Shown here one piece after another: positions 20,281 through 31,175 of a stretch of 64,000 nucleotides of DNA. Position 1 is the first letter of the stretch; every line of letters begins with the position of its first letter. The notes beneath the pieces were generated by a model. It worked only from the letters and a program-made list of their open reading frames with translations, had not been told where the DNA came from and made no database searches. The position numbers were made by a program, and so were the translations under genes. The stretch covers positions 4,588,001 to 4,652,000 of the forward strand of contig NW_026944383.1 of assembly GCF_033439725.1 (NCBI RefSeq). The letters run 5' to 3'. Origin of the DNA: Neurospora tetraspora. Lineage: Eukaryota; Ascomycota; Sordariomycetes; Sordariales; Sordariaceae.

Positions 20281-22960
20281 AATTCTTATAAATAGGGTTA
20301 AATTAAATATTCTTACCTTATTTACGAAATTAAAAGATTAGGAAAATTAAATTTCTATATTTTTAAAAATTGGAAAGAAAGTATATTTATAGTTTTGGAA
20401 TCTATTATTGGTTGGCGAATTTAATATTTAATATTACTAATTTACATTTTCGTTATTAGAATCTGGAACGGACTTTATTATCGGTAATTAGTAATATAAA
20501 AATTTAATTATTAATATTAAAGTATTACTACGGTTACTTTAATTCGAAAAATCTATACCCTAAATACTTTTATCTACGAAATTTCTTTCTTTATATAATT
20601 TTCATTAATTCTAGCCAAAATCCAAAAATTTTAATTTAAAATATTTCTTTTTTCTAACAAAATCGGATTTATAGTATTCCTCTTTTATTAAAGCCCAAGG
20701 GAATTTAGAAATTACTTTATTTCGGGGATTTCGGTTTAAATTTAGGGAGGTTCGATTTCGAATTATATTAATAATTATAAATTAATAGGCTAAATTTAGG
20801 ATTAATTTAATTTTTATAAAATAATTATAAATTATTACCAATATTCTATATTTTTTTTAAATAGTACGGTTATAAATATATTATCTCTTTTATATAAATT
20901 AAATTTATTAAAGGGAAGTACGTCCGGTATATTCGTACTATTAATTTAAATTTATAACGTTATATTTAAATTGAATTCCTATTTTTCTTATTCCTTATTT
21001 TAAAATATTTAGAAAGGAATAAAAATTAGTTCTAGTTCGGTTAAAAGTAACTTTAATATATATAACATTTTAATAAATAATTAAAGGAATAATTAAGTAA
21101 AATTTTTAAAACTTTATTATTAATATTGGGTATACAATCCCAAAAAATTAAGTAACGGCGGATTTAAAATATTTTCCGACCTACGAAGGCTAGTTTTAAA
21201 ATTAAATTTAACGGCGGTATAATTATAATTATATTTCTTCTATCCGGATAGGGTTTTAAATTTAAATTTAATAATAATAGTAAACGAATTACACTTCTCC
21301 AATTCGGGTCGGACTTTAAATATTAAAAGTTTAGTAGCGGTATTATCGAATTATTATTCGAATTTTTCTTCCTTTTAAAAGGTTTTAGCTAAGGAGTTAG
21401 GATCGGCCTTATAAATCCTTAAGTCCGAATAGGGAGCGGCCTTTGAAATTTGCATTCGGGAAATTCGGTTTGGGAAATAGTTTTATTATTTATCAGTAGG
21501 TAGTCGGAAATATTAGCTCTAAAATTTATATTAGTCAGTTCGGGCAATAAAGAAATAGGGTTATTTATATTAATATTATATAGTTTATTATTAAAATTAT
21601 TTTATGTATATTAAATTTAATATTTTTATTCGGTAGATTTAGAATTAAACGAATCGGGAAGGGTTTAATCGGAGTAGAAACCGGACGTTTATTCGTTTAA
21701 TTCATTATTATTAATTTATTTTTATCCGCCGAATTTATAATTAGAATATTTAAATTCTGATTAATTTAAAATAAATTCGCTTTCGTCTTCATTATTATTA
21801 AATAGGTCGTTTTAATTTTCTATTTAGTCGAAAGCCTTATTAAATAGAGGGTTTAATTCGATTAGATTAACATTATATTTAAAAATATATTTAATAATTA
21901 ATTTAAAGATTTCTTTAAGGATATATTTATTTAAAAATTAATTAGAAGAGTAAGTAGAAAGGGGGTTGTTTTTAAATTGTTTAATTATACGAATACTTAT
22001 TAATACTTTTAATTATTTATTAGAAATAGGAGGAAGGGATTCGATTAGAAGTTTAAAACGCTACTTATTTTAATCCGACGTAATTTAATACTATTTAATA
22101 TTCGGATTTATATCAATAAAATTAAATATATAGCGGAAATCCCTTTACATAGCGTAATTAATTAAATTTAATATATTAAAGATAGGGTTAGTTAATAATA
22201 CGAAGGTAATAATTAGGTAAAGTAAATACGGGGCCGGGCTGTTAAAAAGGGGTCAGTAGTCCGTAAATTTAAATAAAGGATAAAATTGGTAATAGGTTTA
22301 AAACTATTATTGGTATACTATATATAAAATATAGAAAGGTTACGTAAATTTAATTCCTAAAATATAAATAATAATAGTAATTAATTTATGAATAATCCGA
22401 GTAAGATCCCGATTTAATTCCCGTACAAATTAGGTTGAACTAATATATATAGTAGCCGTAAATCGTCCCTAATTTATTTGATTAAAGATAGGCGAGCTTG
22501 TCTTAACTAAGATAGGGTCGGGTTATAATAATTATACGAGCTTGCCTCGACTTAATTTATATTAAGTTGGGCAAGAGGCAAATCTGCCTCAAGCTGACTT
22601 CGGCCTCTTATAGACCCCCCTTCCGGTTTTAACCGTACCAACCAGCAACGGTTACTTAGGGAGCCGATCGAATCAGAGTAGGAGCTCTCAATTAAGGCCT
22701 TACGGAACCTATTTCTCGGTATTCTATCCGTAGTAAGGAGACTATATAAGGGTACCCGAAAAACCCGAAAGTTTTTCCAATTACGAGGTTCGAACTCGCA
22801 GCCTAGGCAACTTCGGTTAAATATTACAGCAGCGAAAAACTACTACACTTCCGGCCCGCGTCCCCGCAAAAGGGTACAAGTAACCGAAGCTAGCAATTCG
22901 GTCGCTCAAGTGGTCTTATATAGGCGATGGATGCACCCCGCAATGCATCCATCATATTAA
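20281..22960 (-). pseudogene. Minus-strand transposon relic, RIP-mutated
   Basis: Read on the minus strand, roughly 22000 down to 20600 gives peptide-like stretches of 20-50 codons broken mainly by TAA/TAG, as RIP makes. The upper end (22560-22960) is less mutated and carries, in minus orientation, a TATATAA word (about 22916-22922), a 10-bp inverted repeat and a tRNA-like B box near 22788-22800. This fits the 5' end of a further element nested in reverse. I could not assign a family, and the plus strand cannot be fully excluded. Confidence 0.4.
22926..22953. repeat. Perfect 10-bp inverted repeat (hairpin)
   Basis: GATGGATGCA (22926-22935) and TGCATCCATC (22944-22953) are exact reverse complements around an 8-base centre. 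It survives without mismatch in a RIP-affected region. Confidence 0.7.
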
Positions 22961-23233
22961 TATTGAATATTTGGAGATAAAATTAATACTAGTAAAAAAA
23001 TTAATAAAGTTATAAGTATTTTGGAACATAAGAAATTGAAAGAATTATTAGGGATAGCTAAGGTACTACTGCGGGAAGATAGTGGAGGAGGAGAAAATCT
23101 AGTATTAGGAGAGGTAGATTTCGATGATTTAAATAAAATACTAAAATTAGAAATATAAAACGACGAGAGTAATACATAAATAGCTTTACTTTTGACCTTA
23201 AAGAAGTAAAAGAAGTTTGTAAGTAAAGGGGTA

Positions 23234-23407
23234 TATTAAATTCTAGGGTGGTATTTTAGCCAGATATAGGCTAGATGCTAGAGTCCTAGCCACTTGATTT
23301 AATAGGTCTTGGCAAATATAGGATACCCCCAGACTCCTAGACCTTCTGTAGAGAGAGCGCTCGAATCAATTACACAGATTCAATCAATCACACTAGTAAA
23401 TCTGATA
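23234..23407 (+). repeat. 3' LTR of the outer element
   Basis: It begins TATTAAATTCTAGGG (RIP'd TGTTAGA of the 5' copy) and ends AATCTGATA, directly followed by CCACT. It is preceded by a purine tract at 23221-23231. Its inner part carries the mutations, while its outer part is clean, the mirror image of the 5' LTR. Confidence 0.9.
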
Positions 23408-23412
23408 CCACT
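23408..23412. repeat. Target-site duplication CCACT (right)
   Basis: This is the exact copy of 13917-13921. It shows that the whole 9.5-kb block entered, or at least is bounded, as one insertion event. Confidence 0.85.
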
Positions 23413-23635
23413 CTCCGTCCCGAACGAGTTTAGGGACAGCAACACAGCGACTGACATCTCCAGACTTCAGCTTCCTTCGCCCAAAGCTCAGCTCTGAACG
23501 CGCGGCAACAAGACGACTCCGTAATGATCACGGGCACTTCGGATGTCAGTAAGTTTCCTTGTTTTTTTTTTGCCTCCATTCCCAACGACATTCCGAGGTA
23601 TCATCTGCCTGACATGGGGTATCTCGAGTCCTTAA

Positions 23636-23789
23636 CTCCAGAATCAAAGATGATGGAACGGTTAATGGGTGTGAAAATCCATGATGGTTGATTGGATCTA
23701 GAAAGTGATGTAGAGGGGGAAGAATCCTTGGAATAATTTACAGGCCTAGAAACCGCCTTTTGTACCCCACCTCCAGTCGTAGCCAACCA
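23636..23789. repeat. 154-bp direct repeat, copy 1
   Basis: It starts CTCCAGAATCAAAGATG and ends GTAGCCAACCA. It is nearly identical to 24468-24621, with only three differences seen, all C/T or G/A. At 154 bp it is below the roughly 400-bp length RIP needs, which explains its survival. Confidence 0.9.
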
Positions 23790-24467
23790 ACTCCCAACAT
23801 AACGAAGTGCTCGCCCTCGAGCACCTTAAAGTCCAATACCAAACGAAGCCATTCCCAAATCTCAAATTAATGTCATTATCAAAGGTCTTCTCCCAATACC
23901 CCAAATTAGTCATTCTGCCTCCTCAAGATCAATAATAATGATAGTAGACTTCGGATTTGAATTACGGGCTAGATCAAGGCACAGTGCTCCCATTTAGGAG
24001 CTAGCTCCTCGTTTGCACCAAAAAGAGATGTCATCCCATCAAAACAAAACAGCATCATCACAATCAAACATGAGATCTTAGTCACCCAACCTTGGGGACC
24101 AGAGGCGGTTTTTGAGGTATCGAATTACGGGCCGAGCTTTCGGGGGATTGTATATTGGAGGGGAAATCTTCTTTTTTGGGATCGTTTAGGAGCGAGAATG
24201 ATGATGGCGATGTTGGTTTCTTGATGAAAAACGATGGCGACGATGCTTTGAAAGCCGATGGCGATGGAGGAGCATTTGGAAGGATGGTTGATATTAAGGT
24301 TGTTGAGGCTTTAATGGAGGGGTTTTTGTTGATGACGATATCGTGATGGCCAAAGGCCGACTCTCAAAAGTGGTTGTGGTTGTGCAGCGGCATCGTGATT
24401 CTGATCAAAGCAAAAAAAGCCGACGGTTTGATGATAGGGATCAATCAATGAACTTTCCGGGTACGAC

Positions 24468-24621
24468 CTCCAGAATCAAAGATGATGGAACGGTTAATGG
24501 GTGTGAAAATCCATGATGGTTGATTGGATCTAGAAAGTGATGTAGAGGGGGAAGAATCCCTGGAATAATTTACAGGCCCAGAAACCGCCTTTTGTACCCC
24601 ACCTCCAGTCGTGGCCAACCA
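24468..24621. repeat. 154-bp direct repeat, copy 2
   Basis: This is the second copy, 832 bases downstream of copy 1 and in the same orientation. The bases just outside both copies differ, so the repeat ends are sharp. It could be a short dispersed element or a segmental duplicate; no terminal inverted repeat or coding sense is visible. Confidence 0.9.
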
Positions 24622-27600
24622 TCAACTGGGTCGAGTCCTCGAACCTGCGCTCCTGCGGTAGGTTGGCTCAAGTTGGATAGAGGTGAAGAGGTATGCAGGC
24701 ACCGAGCAAGGGACATGCCACCAACTGATATTAGATGTTTTTCCATCACAACAACAAAAGGAAAACAAGCAATGTCGGTGAGGGTTTGCTCCACACCGAA
24801 AGATCTCGCTAACAACAGAGACCGAAGGAAAGATGGCTTTTTGGAAATTGCCATCCAGACTCTTTAGCATGTCTCGTTCTCGCCGGCCTTCTGTTGGGGT
24901 TTGATATTGTGACTCGCGACCCTGCAACGCCCAAAACGTGCTGCGGGTGTGACACCCATGCGCCTCGCTGGGGCCATCCTAGAAGGAGTCTTTTCGGTAA
25001 TTGCATTTCCTTCCTTTTCTTCCAACTAACTGCCGCGGATTCTGACCCGTTTCTAGTGCTACCTCCTCCGATTGGCGATGTCTGACCTTGAGGGCCCATC
25101 TCCACTAGGCTATCGATTTTCCTAGCAGCCTCTAAAGCCTCCTAGAAGCCTCCTAAAGCCTCACATTGCGCGGAAGAGAGACATTCCGGGGAAACACCGC
25201 CGATCGACGGGTCCGGGAACCCTCCGTCATATCTCCCGCCGGCTGTTGACCCTGTGGCAATGGCAGTGACGGTGACGGTGCCCGTCTAAAGATATCAGTC
25301 TACGCAAGGAGGGCTATGTTTGTTCCTCGGTAGACTGTTGTCTCCTTTCCAGGTGAGCACGGGTCTGGCTATGGTTCGGGGATGACTACCGGTACCCTGA
25401 CCTCCGAGCTTGTTGCTGCTGAGCTTGTTGCTGCTGAGCTCTTTTACGGTCCTTCTAGGCTTCCAAGGCTTCATCAATGCTTGTGCTTCTCAACCGGACT
25501 GGAATTGGTCGCCCCAAGCGGAATTACAATGGCGATCCTGAATGGTACCTTACATCTCGGCTCTCTAGTGAGAGATCCTTTTCTGCAGTTTCCGAGTACC
25601 GACATCACGTTTCAGAGTCAGACACACGAATCCAGGAACGAGGGCTTCCATGGGGCCATCCCATCACGTACAGGCACAGTACGTGTTCTTGCAGACAGTG
25701 AACGACGGAGTGTTAAGACATCCTACACTAGCCAATCGCATTACGCTGGCAGTACGCCAACGATACACTGCCATGTATTTACGTGGCACTGTGGCTCAAG
25801 TGGCTGTCGAAACCGCAGCGAAGCTTTCAGAGGCTTCTTTTAATGCGACCCCCATCCGCTTGCACTCCGGACATAAGGTATCCTCTTCTCGTCTTCAAGC
25901 TGTGTACCTATAAGATGCAAAGGACCATCATCCGGGGCCCACCATTGAATCCCCTCAGTGACCCATTCGGCCGGTAGTTATCAGTCTGAAAGACCTTGAC
26001 CATGGTGCTTCCTTCCGATTCGCCCATTAATCTCGGAGTCAGGTCCATGCTCTCGACGTGGGCAAGTTGGCACTGAGACACTTATCCCCAGCCTTTCTCT
26101 TCCAGTGGCCGGATCGGCCAGTTACTGTACACTAATATCTCCCATTTTGAGATGCGATCCAAATAAGGAAATTTAGGGTCTTCAAGGCCCCAGGTTCAGT
26201 TTTGCTTGACGTCAATCCCGAATCCTAACGGACTGGCAATGTCTCACATCGAATGGAGCCAGGAGCCATGCGAGTATACCATGTTTCGTATCACCGCAAC
26301 GCGTGCCAGCGGAAAAAAAGGGTTGCTCAAATCACTTTGACACCAAGAAGGGCCGTTGGAATGGCTTACGCTTCAAATCCATCACTCAAACTCGTTCCTT
26401 GAACGGCAACCTGAGCTTGAAGTCTCGGTATCGAGAGTTCACTTGTGGATCAAAACGTTATTTAAAAGATGAGTACGCCCTTAAAGGAAAACCCCAGCCT
26501 ATTCTATGGGCAGGGCTGGCATGTAACATCGGCGACCAGCATCTTCAGTTGTACGACCGTTACAAGCGCATACGGAGTACAACGTACACGGCCGAACAAA
26601 GTTTACGAACAATATCACTGCAGCATGGCCAGCTAAACCTGCCACTTATTGGCATTCTCATATTCCGTATATGTCAACAGACCAACATCAGCACACGCTG
26701 AGGTTCATACACTGTTCGATACTTCAAACATCATTTGCTGATCTGGTGGCTGCAGTGAGGTATGGCGTTCCGATGATATCTGACGTCTGCCTCTGTGATG
26801 TGTGCTAACGTTCTTCTTTCCGAGGATCGTAAAATACATCCAATCGCTTTGCCCTTTCCTACCACGAGGAACAACGGCCCGAGACTATGACTTCACATAC
26901 CACTTGAAAATGAGTCGAAATGTCGGTGTGATTGATTCGGATTCCATAGAAGAAGTCTTCAAGGTCAGGCTGGTAGGATTTCTATCCTCCTCATCATGGA
27001 AAATCTCCGAAGGAGCACAAACGCATTGGTTTCGAAGTACACACCAAAAACCCAGTCAACCTACAGCAACAGAAAGAAGGAAGTGTCTCGGGACAAGACG
27101 ATTCGGTGTGAAATTTCAAATAACACGTAAGTGTCCTGTCGTGTACACTTGTCCCCTGACGTTGTTTCTCCGAGACAAACTGCCGCCATGGCTGCAGACT
27201 CTTCACCTTCCATTGGTTTTACTGCAGTTGACGAAGAGACAATCAAGACACCTCAGTCACAACGGGCATTCTTGCTCACGTTTCTCGTTACGAAAAGCAC
27301 GTTCTCAGCCCATCAACGGTCCTCATAGTCGCCACAGGACTCTCTGATCCACATTCCTTACCAAGCATACACTCATCGATCACAAAATGCAGGGTCTTAA
27401 TCAACCCCCGCAACCATTTCCCCATGTCACAAACCAGACTCGTTGATTCAGACCCTTGTTTTCGTTCCCCGATGTCCTTATTTGAGGATGACTTCCTTCA
27501 TCACCACGTGTTCCAGCCCTCAACCCGAGGAAACTCTAGCAGCTCTTTGCGGAGGGGGATTGCATGTGCTCTAATCATGACAGCTGACCTAATGCGGCAT

Positions 27601-27961
27601 CTCAAGGGCCTCAAGTCACCAAAGTGGAATGGTAATTTACCACAAACAACAACCCCCACGCGAGAACCCTATCGCTCGACGAGGATCAGCTTCATCACAG
27701 CCATGACCACGAAGAGCTATCCAAGTCAAGTTAAAAACATCTGACTGAGCATAGCAGGCTTGTTGGTAGGTAAGGCAAGGTACACTACTTTCTCTCCGGA
27801 ACTCTTTATGCAAACTTGCCAAACCCATCCCTTATTGCATCCACCCGCTGCCACTCTCGCCATTACAATACAAACCTACCTTCCAGCAAAGGACTGAAGG
27901 CCGAGAGGGAAGCCCGGAGGCCGGAAGTCAATCACAGACAGACAGGATTTGATGTTGAAAC

Positions 27962-28308
27962 CGGTAGTCTGCCATGGTAAACTTCATCCAAACTCTCCAA
28001 GTCTGAACCGCGATAACATCACCAAAACAATGGTTGAAATCGTATTTTTTACTCGAGCTATTTCGAAATCGAATGGGCTCTATCCCTGTCTGCTTGCATG
28101 AGACTCTCTTTCAAATTTCTATGTCGTGTTGCAGGCCAAATGATGCTGAGATTGATGACTGACTTGTCGACGAGGTTCGTTCAATCTCTAACACGAGCTG
28201 ATTGGCAGAGCTGACCCACTCGCGGTAGGCCTGCTGAACTTTTGGTGCAAAAAGGGCGATTTACCATGGTATACTACACAGTACCATTTTTGCCATGGCA
28301 GACTACCG
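27962..28308. mobile_element. MITE-like element with 20-bp terminal inverted repeats
   Basis: The left end CGGTAGTCTGCCATGGTAAA (27962-27981) and the reverse complement of the right end (28289-28308) match at 19 of 20 bases. The 347 bases have no coding potential. A further inner word TTACCATGGTA (28261-28271) resembles the end again. A clean target-site duplication is not obvious, though both ends are flanked by GAAC/GAAAC-like bases. Size, symmetry and lack of genes fit a non-autonomous DNA transposon. Confidence 0.5.
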
Positions 28309-30146
28309 AGTTCGAACCGGAGCCGAGTAAATCCCATTTTTACAAAGCCCCCTCACCCGTTCCCATAGATCTTCGTTGAAGATCCCGTAAACGGGCCGGA
28401 TGGATGCCCACGATTTGTTTACTGGTGAGGGAAACTGGATCGGCGATCGCAAGCAGGGGACCGAAAAGTCGGAGTTTACTCCTCTGCTCCTTCTTGGTGA
28501 CTGATGATGACGAGAACAATCTGTAAGATTGTAGCGCACACAGTTATCCGTTCTACCCGTCCAGCTGGCGGCTGTCCGGGCAGCCGGGTAGAGGTCGGTA
28601 GAAACCGTTCAAAAGTCAGGAAAGTGGAAGCGAACGATGGAAAGGATGGGGTGCATCCTCACACATGGACTCCATCTCCCTACCGCCTTATTGTCCTTCT
28701 TGTTCCTCTCGTCCCTCTTTCTCCAGTCGTTTTCTTGGCTTGGTATCTTCTAGCAGGCATATGCTGGCGCATCTGCCCACCGCCGCGAGATGTCGCAAAC
28801 CTCAAGGCCCAACCTCGGAAATACCAGCCGAACAAAAAGACCCCATTTTAATAACGGGCGATCGTCCGCGGCCCGTCATTGGCGTTTCTGTAAGCCCCGT
28901 TGCCCGCGTTATATGGACCCCGAATAATCTCCCTGATTTGATTTTTTTTTTCGGTAAATGAATATACGCTAGCGTAACGATCGCGTACACTAGAGACCCT
29001 TTGATTTTTGCGGGATCATCATGGCCTGATGTTGACATTTTTGGGGCGTCCGTTGAGTCGTTGACTGCCCGAACCCTTCGAGTTGGACATGTCGTAATCA
29101 CGGCCAATTGTCCGGGCCTTGTGACTGGTTGGGTTTTGGGATTTGAGGCGGTGGAGTTGGACGAAGACGAAGACGAAAGTGGAACTGGTCTGTTGGAACC
29201 TCAGCTGGAAGTGGACCTGGGAAAGGGAAAAGGTCTTGGCCTTCTTGGCTAGACTTCGTCTCCGCCGAGTGCAAGTCCCACTCCCCGCAACCCGACGGAT
29301 CCGTCACGGTGCTGGCCAGTCGGTCCGGTTCCTCAACAACCCTTTTCACTGTTCGGCGACCATGAAAGTGGAAATCGGGAAGTGAAGAGAACGAAACAAG
29401 GCGAACAGTCAAAGTCCAAGTCACTGGCTGATAAATCAACTTCACTAGAGTTACCTTCGTCCTTTTAGTTATTAGACTATAGCGGGATTAGCGGTTGGCT
29501 TTCCGGTTGGGGTTTTATCGGTATATCGATCGGTAGTGCTGGGCGGAAGACACTGCGTGCGGATTTAAAAGTCTCCGGGAGACACAAAGGGCTGTTTGCG
29601 AACTTGCTATTGGGTACCGTAGCCCACTCCCAGTTTCCCGTCGCTACAAAATACAGGAGACTCCACTATGAAAGCGGACACGGTGAAGCAGGCCCAGGGC
29701 GCATCGAAAAGAGGGTTGAGTGACTTGAGTCTCCTCAGAGAGCGATTGGTGAGGATGATCAAGGTACATCTGTCAATCAGAAGGTACTTACTATCTACAT
29801 GGCAGGGATTTATCGAGATGAGCTAGGGGTTGGGTGGTGAATTTGCTCGGATGGGTAATGTTTGCGAATGTTGGTTGAGTAAGCGGGAGAAGTTATGGAG
29901 CAACCAAATCCAGAGAGAGAAATAAGATGGAAGCCAAGGCTGATGATGATTACTTATACTAGTCCGTGGATATGTTCGTGATGTTATCAGGCATTTGTAT
30001 ACAACACCTCTCTCTGTAAAGTCTAGCAGTCTATATGCCCGCTACAATGATGTCTAATGAAGTACAAACGCAACCAAGGCAAGAGCACGCTTGCAGACAA
30101 ATGACTATCTATGCAATATGTTCAACATCTCCAGCCTCCGGAGCAC

Positions 30147-31175
30147 TTAAAAGCGAGCATTCTCACCCTGATCAGCCAACCCGCTAACCGTCAACCCTCC
30201 CTTTCCACTCTTCCCCTTTCCACCCACAAACAAAGCCTCCGCAACAACGGTCGCCTTGCCCGTCTTCGCATCATGTACCGACGCATCCAGGAAGATCTTG
30301 TAGTGACTCTTGCCGCGCTCCTCCTCCGGCAGCTCCTCATCGCTCCTTGGCTTGACACGAATGACGTAGAACTTGGTAGCATTCGTAGTCGACACGTAAT
30401 TCAGCTTCAAGTTGGCCGTCAGTCCGGACCGGCCTCCCCACTTCTTGAACGCGGCGCGACCGCAGCTCTCGTCCAGGAGGGTGGCCAGACAGCCGCCGTG
30501 CACGACACCGGGCCAGCCCGTAGTGGCGGGGCCAAAGAAGATGACGCTAACGCACTCGCCCGTGTCCTTGTTGTAGAAGACGCGGTGGTAGCCGCCGATG
30601 CCCTTGGAGCCGCCCATGGCGCCGGCCGAGATGTGCTGCGCCCGGTGCTCCGGGCTGAGCGTCTCGTACGCGTCCCAGGACTCCCAGGCCGGGTCGGCGC
30701 TGAGCTCCTGGACAATCTTCAGAGTTCCCGCTTGCCGGTGGATGAGCTTGGTCTCCATGAGGTCCAACTCGGAGCCCGGCTCCAGAGGTGGCGGGGGAGA
30801 GACGAGCGCTCTGAAGCCGAGGCCGAAGACGGCACCGAAGAGGAGGAGAGACCCATAGCCGACAATCTTCCATACGCGACTACGCTTCTTGGGCTGAGGG
30901 GCGGGCTCAGCCTGTGGTGGATTGGGAGCCTGTGGATAAAGGGGTTGTGGCTGAGGCGGCTCGATTTGGCGCCATGATTGCGAAGTCGAAAGGAGCCGGA
31001 GTTGGCGTGTTACTGGTGAGCAAGTTGTTGGAAGAGTCTTGCATGATGATATTTGTGAAACCAGGGCCCTGGAACCGATCAGAGAAGCGCGGGGAGTGGC
31101 TGTTGAGGCTTGCGCCAGTGTCACGGCCAAAACCCGGCGCTGCTGCTGAGGGTTGTACCGTATCCTGGAAGCCAT
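30147..31175 (-). CDS. Hotdog-fold thioesterase, mitochondrial, membrane-anchored
   Basis: A single exon of 342 residues. The N-terminus (MASRIRYNPQQQRRVLAVTL...) is rich in Arg, Ser and Thr and poor in acid, as in a mitochondrial presequence; a proline-rich linker is followed by one membrane helix (IVGYGSLLLFGAVFGLGFRA, about 105-125). The PaaI/4HBT-type hotdog domain occupies about 205-325, with GVVHGGCLATLLDESCG near 222-238 holding the HGG motif and the acidic helix residue of the catalytic centre. Thioesterases of this fold cleave acyl-CoA; here the membrane anchor suggests action at the inner membrane, like the yeast Fmp10 type. The substrate is unknown. The gene is divergent from al-2, with 1.58 kb between the two starts. 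Confidence 0.82.
   Translation of the reverse strand: MASRIRYNPQQQRRVLAVTLAQASTATPRASLIGSRALVSQISSCKTLPTTCSPVTRQLRLLSTSQSWRQIEPPQPQPLYPQAPNPPQAEPAPQPKKRSRVWKIVGYGSLLLFGAVFGLGFRALVSPPPPLEPGSELDLMETKLIHRQAGTLKIVQELSADPAWESWDAYETLSPEHRAQHISAGAMGGSKGIGGYHRVFYNKDTGECVSVIFFGPATTGWPGVVHGGCLATLLDESCGRAAFKKWGGRSGLTANLKLNYVSTTNATKFYVIRVKPRSDEELPEEERGKSHYKIFLDASVHDAKTGKATVVAEALFVGGKGKSGKGGLTVSGLADQGENARF

Larger units (their letters stand above)
13922..23407. mobile_element. RIP-mutated LTR retrotransposon with nested relics (9.5 kb)
   Basis: The block is bounded by 175/174-bp LTRs and a CCACT duplication. The interior is extremely AT-rich, depleted in CpA/TpG and full of TAA/TAG, as expected from RIP, which changes C to T in CpA of duplicated DNA during the sexual cycle. 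No intact reading frame of any length remains. The inside is a mosaic: an outer internal region (14097-15293 and about 22960-23233), a duplicated LTR-plus-gag unit starting at 15294 and 16708, a gag-protease relic (18420-20020), a GC-rich island (20151-20280) and a minus-strand relic (about 20281-22960). The outer element's superfamily is not settled: no reverse transcriptase motif could be read. A purine tract (AAGTAAAGGGG, 23221-23231) just before the 3' LTR fits a plus-strand priming site, so the outer element runs in + orientation. RIP'd repeats in Neurospora are normally DNA-methylated heterochromatin. Confidence 0.93.
23413..30146. other. Long gene-poor region, no supported gene
   Basis: This is normal base composition, not RIP'd. 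Open frames up to 181 codons (26802-27347) show no motif, no good splice pattern and no convincing start, so none is called. It contains a 154-bp direct repeat pair, a MITE-like inverted-repeat element (27962-28308), a small AGCCTCCTA repeat at 25128-25165 and a 15-bp doublet (GAGCTTGTTGCTGCT twice) at about 25408-25437. The last few hundred bases are the 3' flank of the minus-strand thioesterase gene. A small or non-coding gene could be hidden here. Confidence 0.5.

Noticed and set aside
26802-27347. Open frame of 181 codons on the plus strand.
   Set aside because: No motif, no good start context, Ser/Thr/His-rich random composition and no splice partners.
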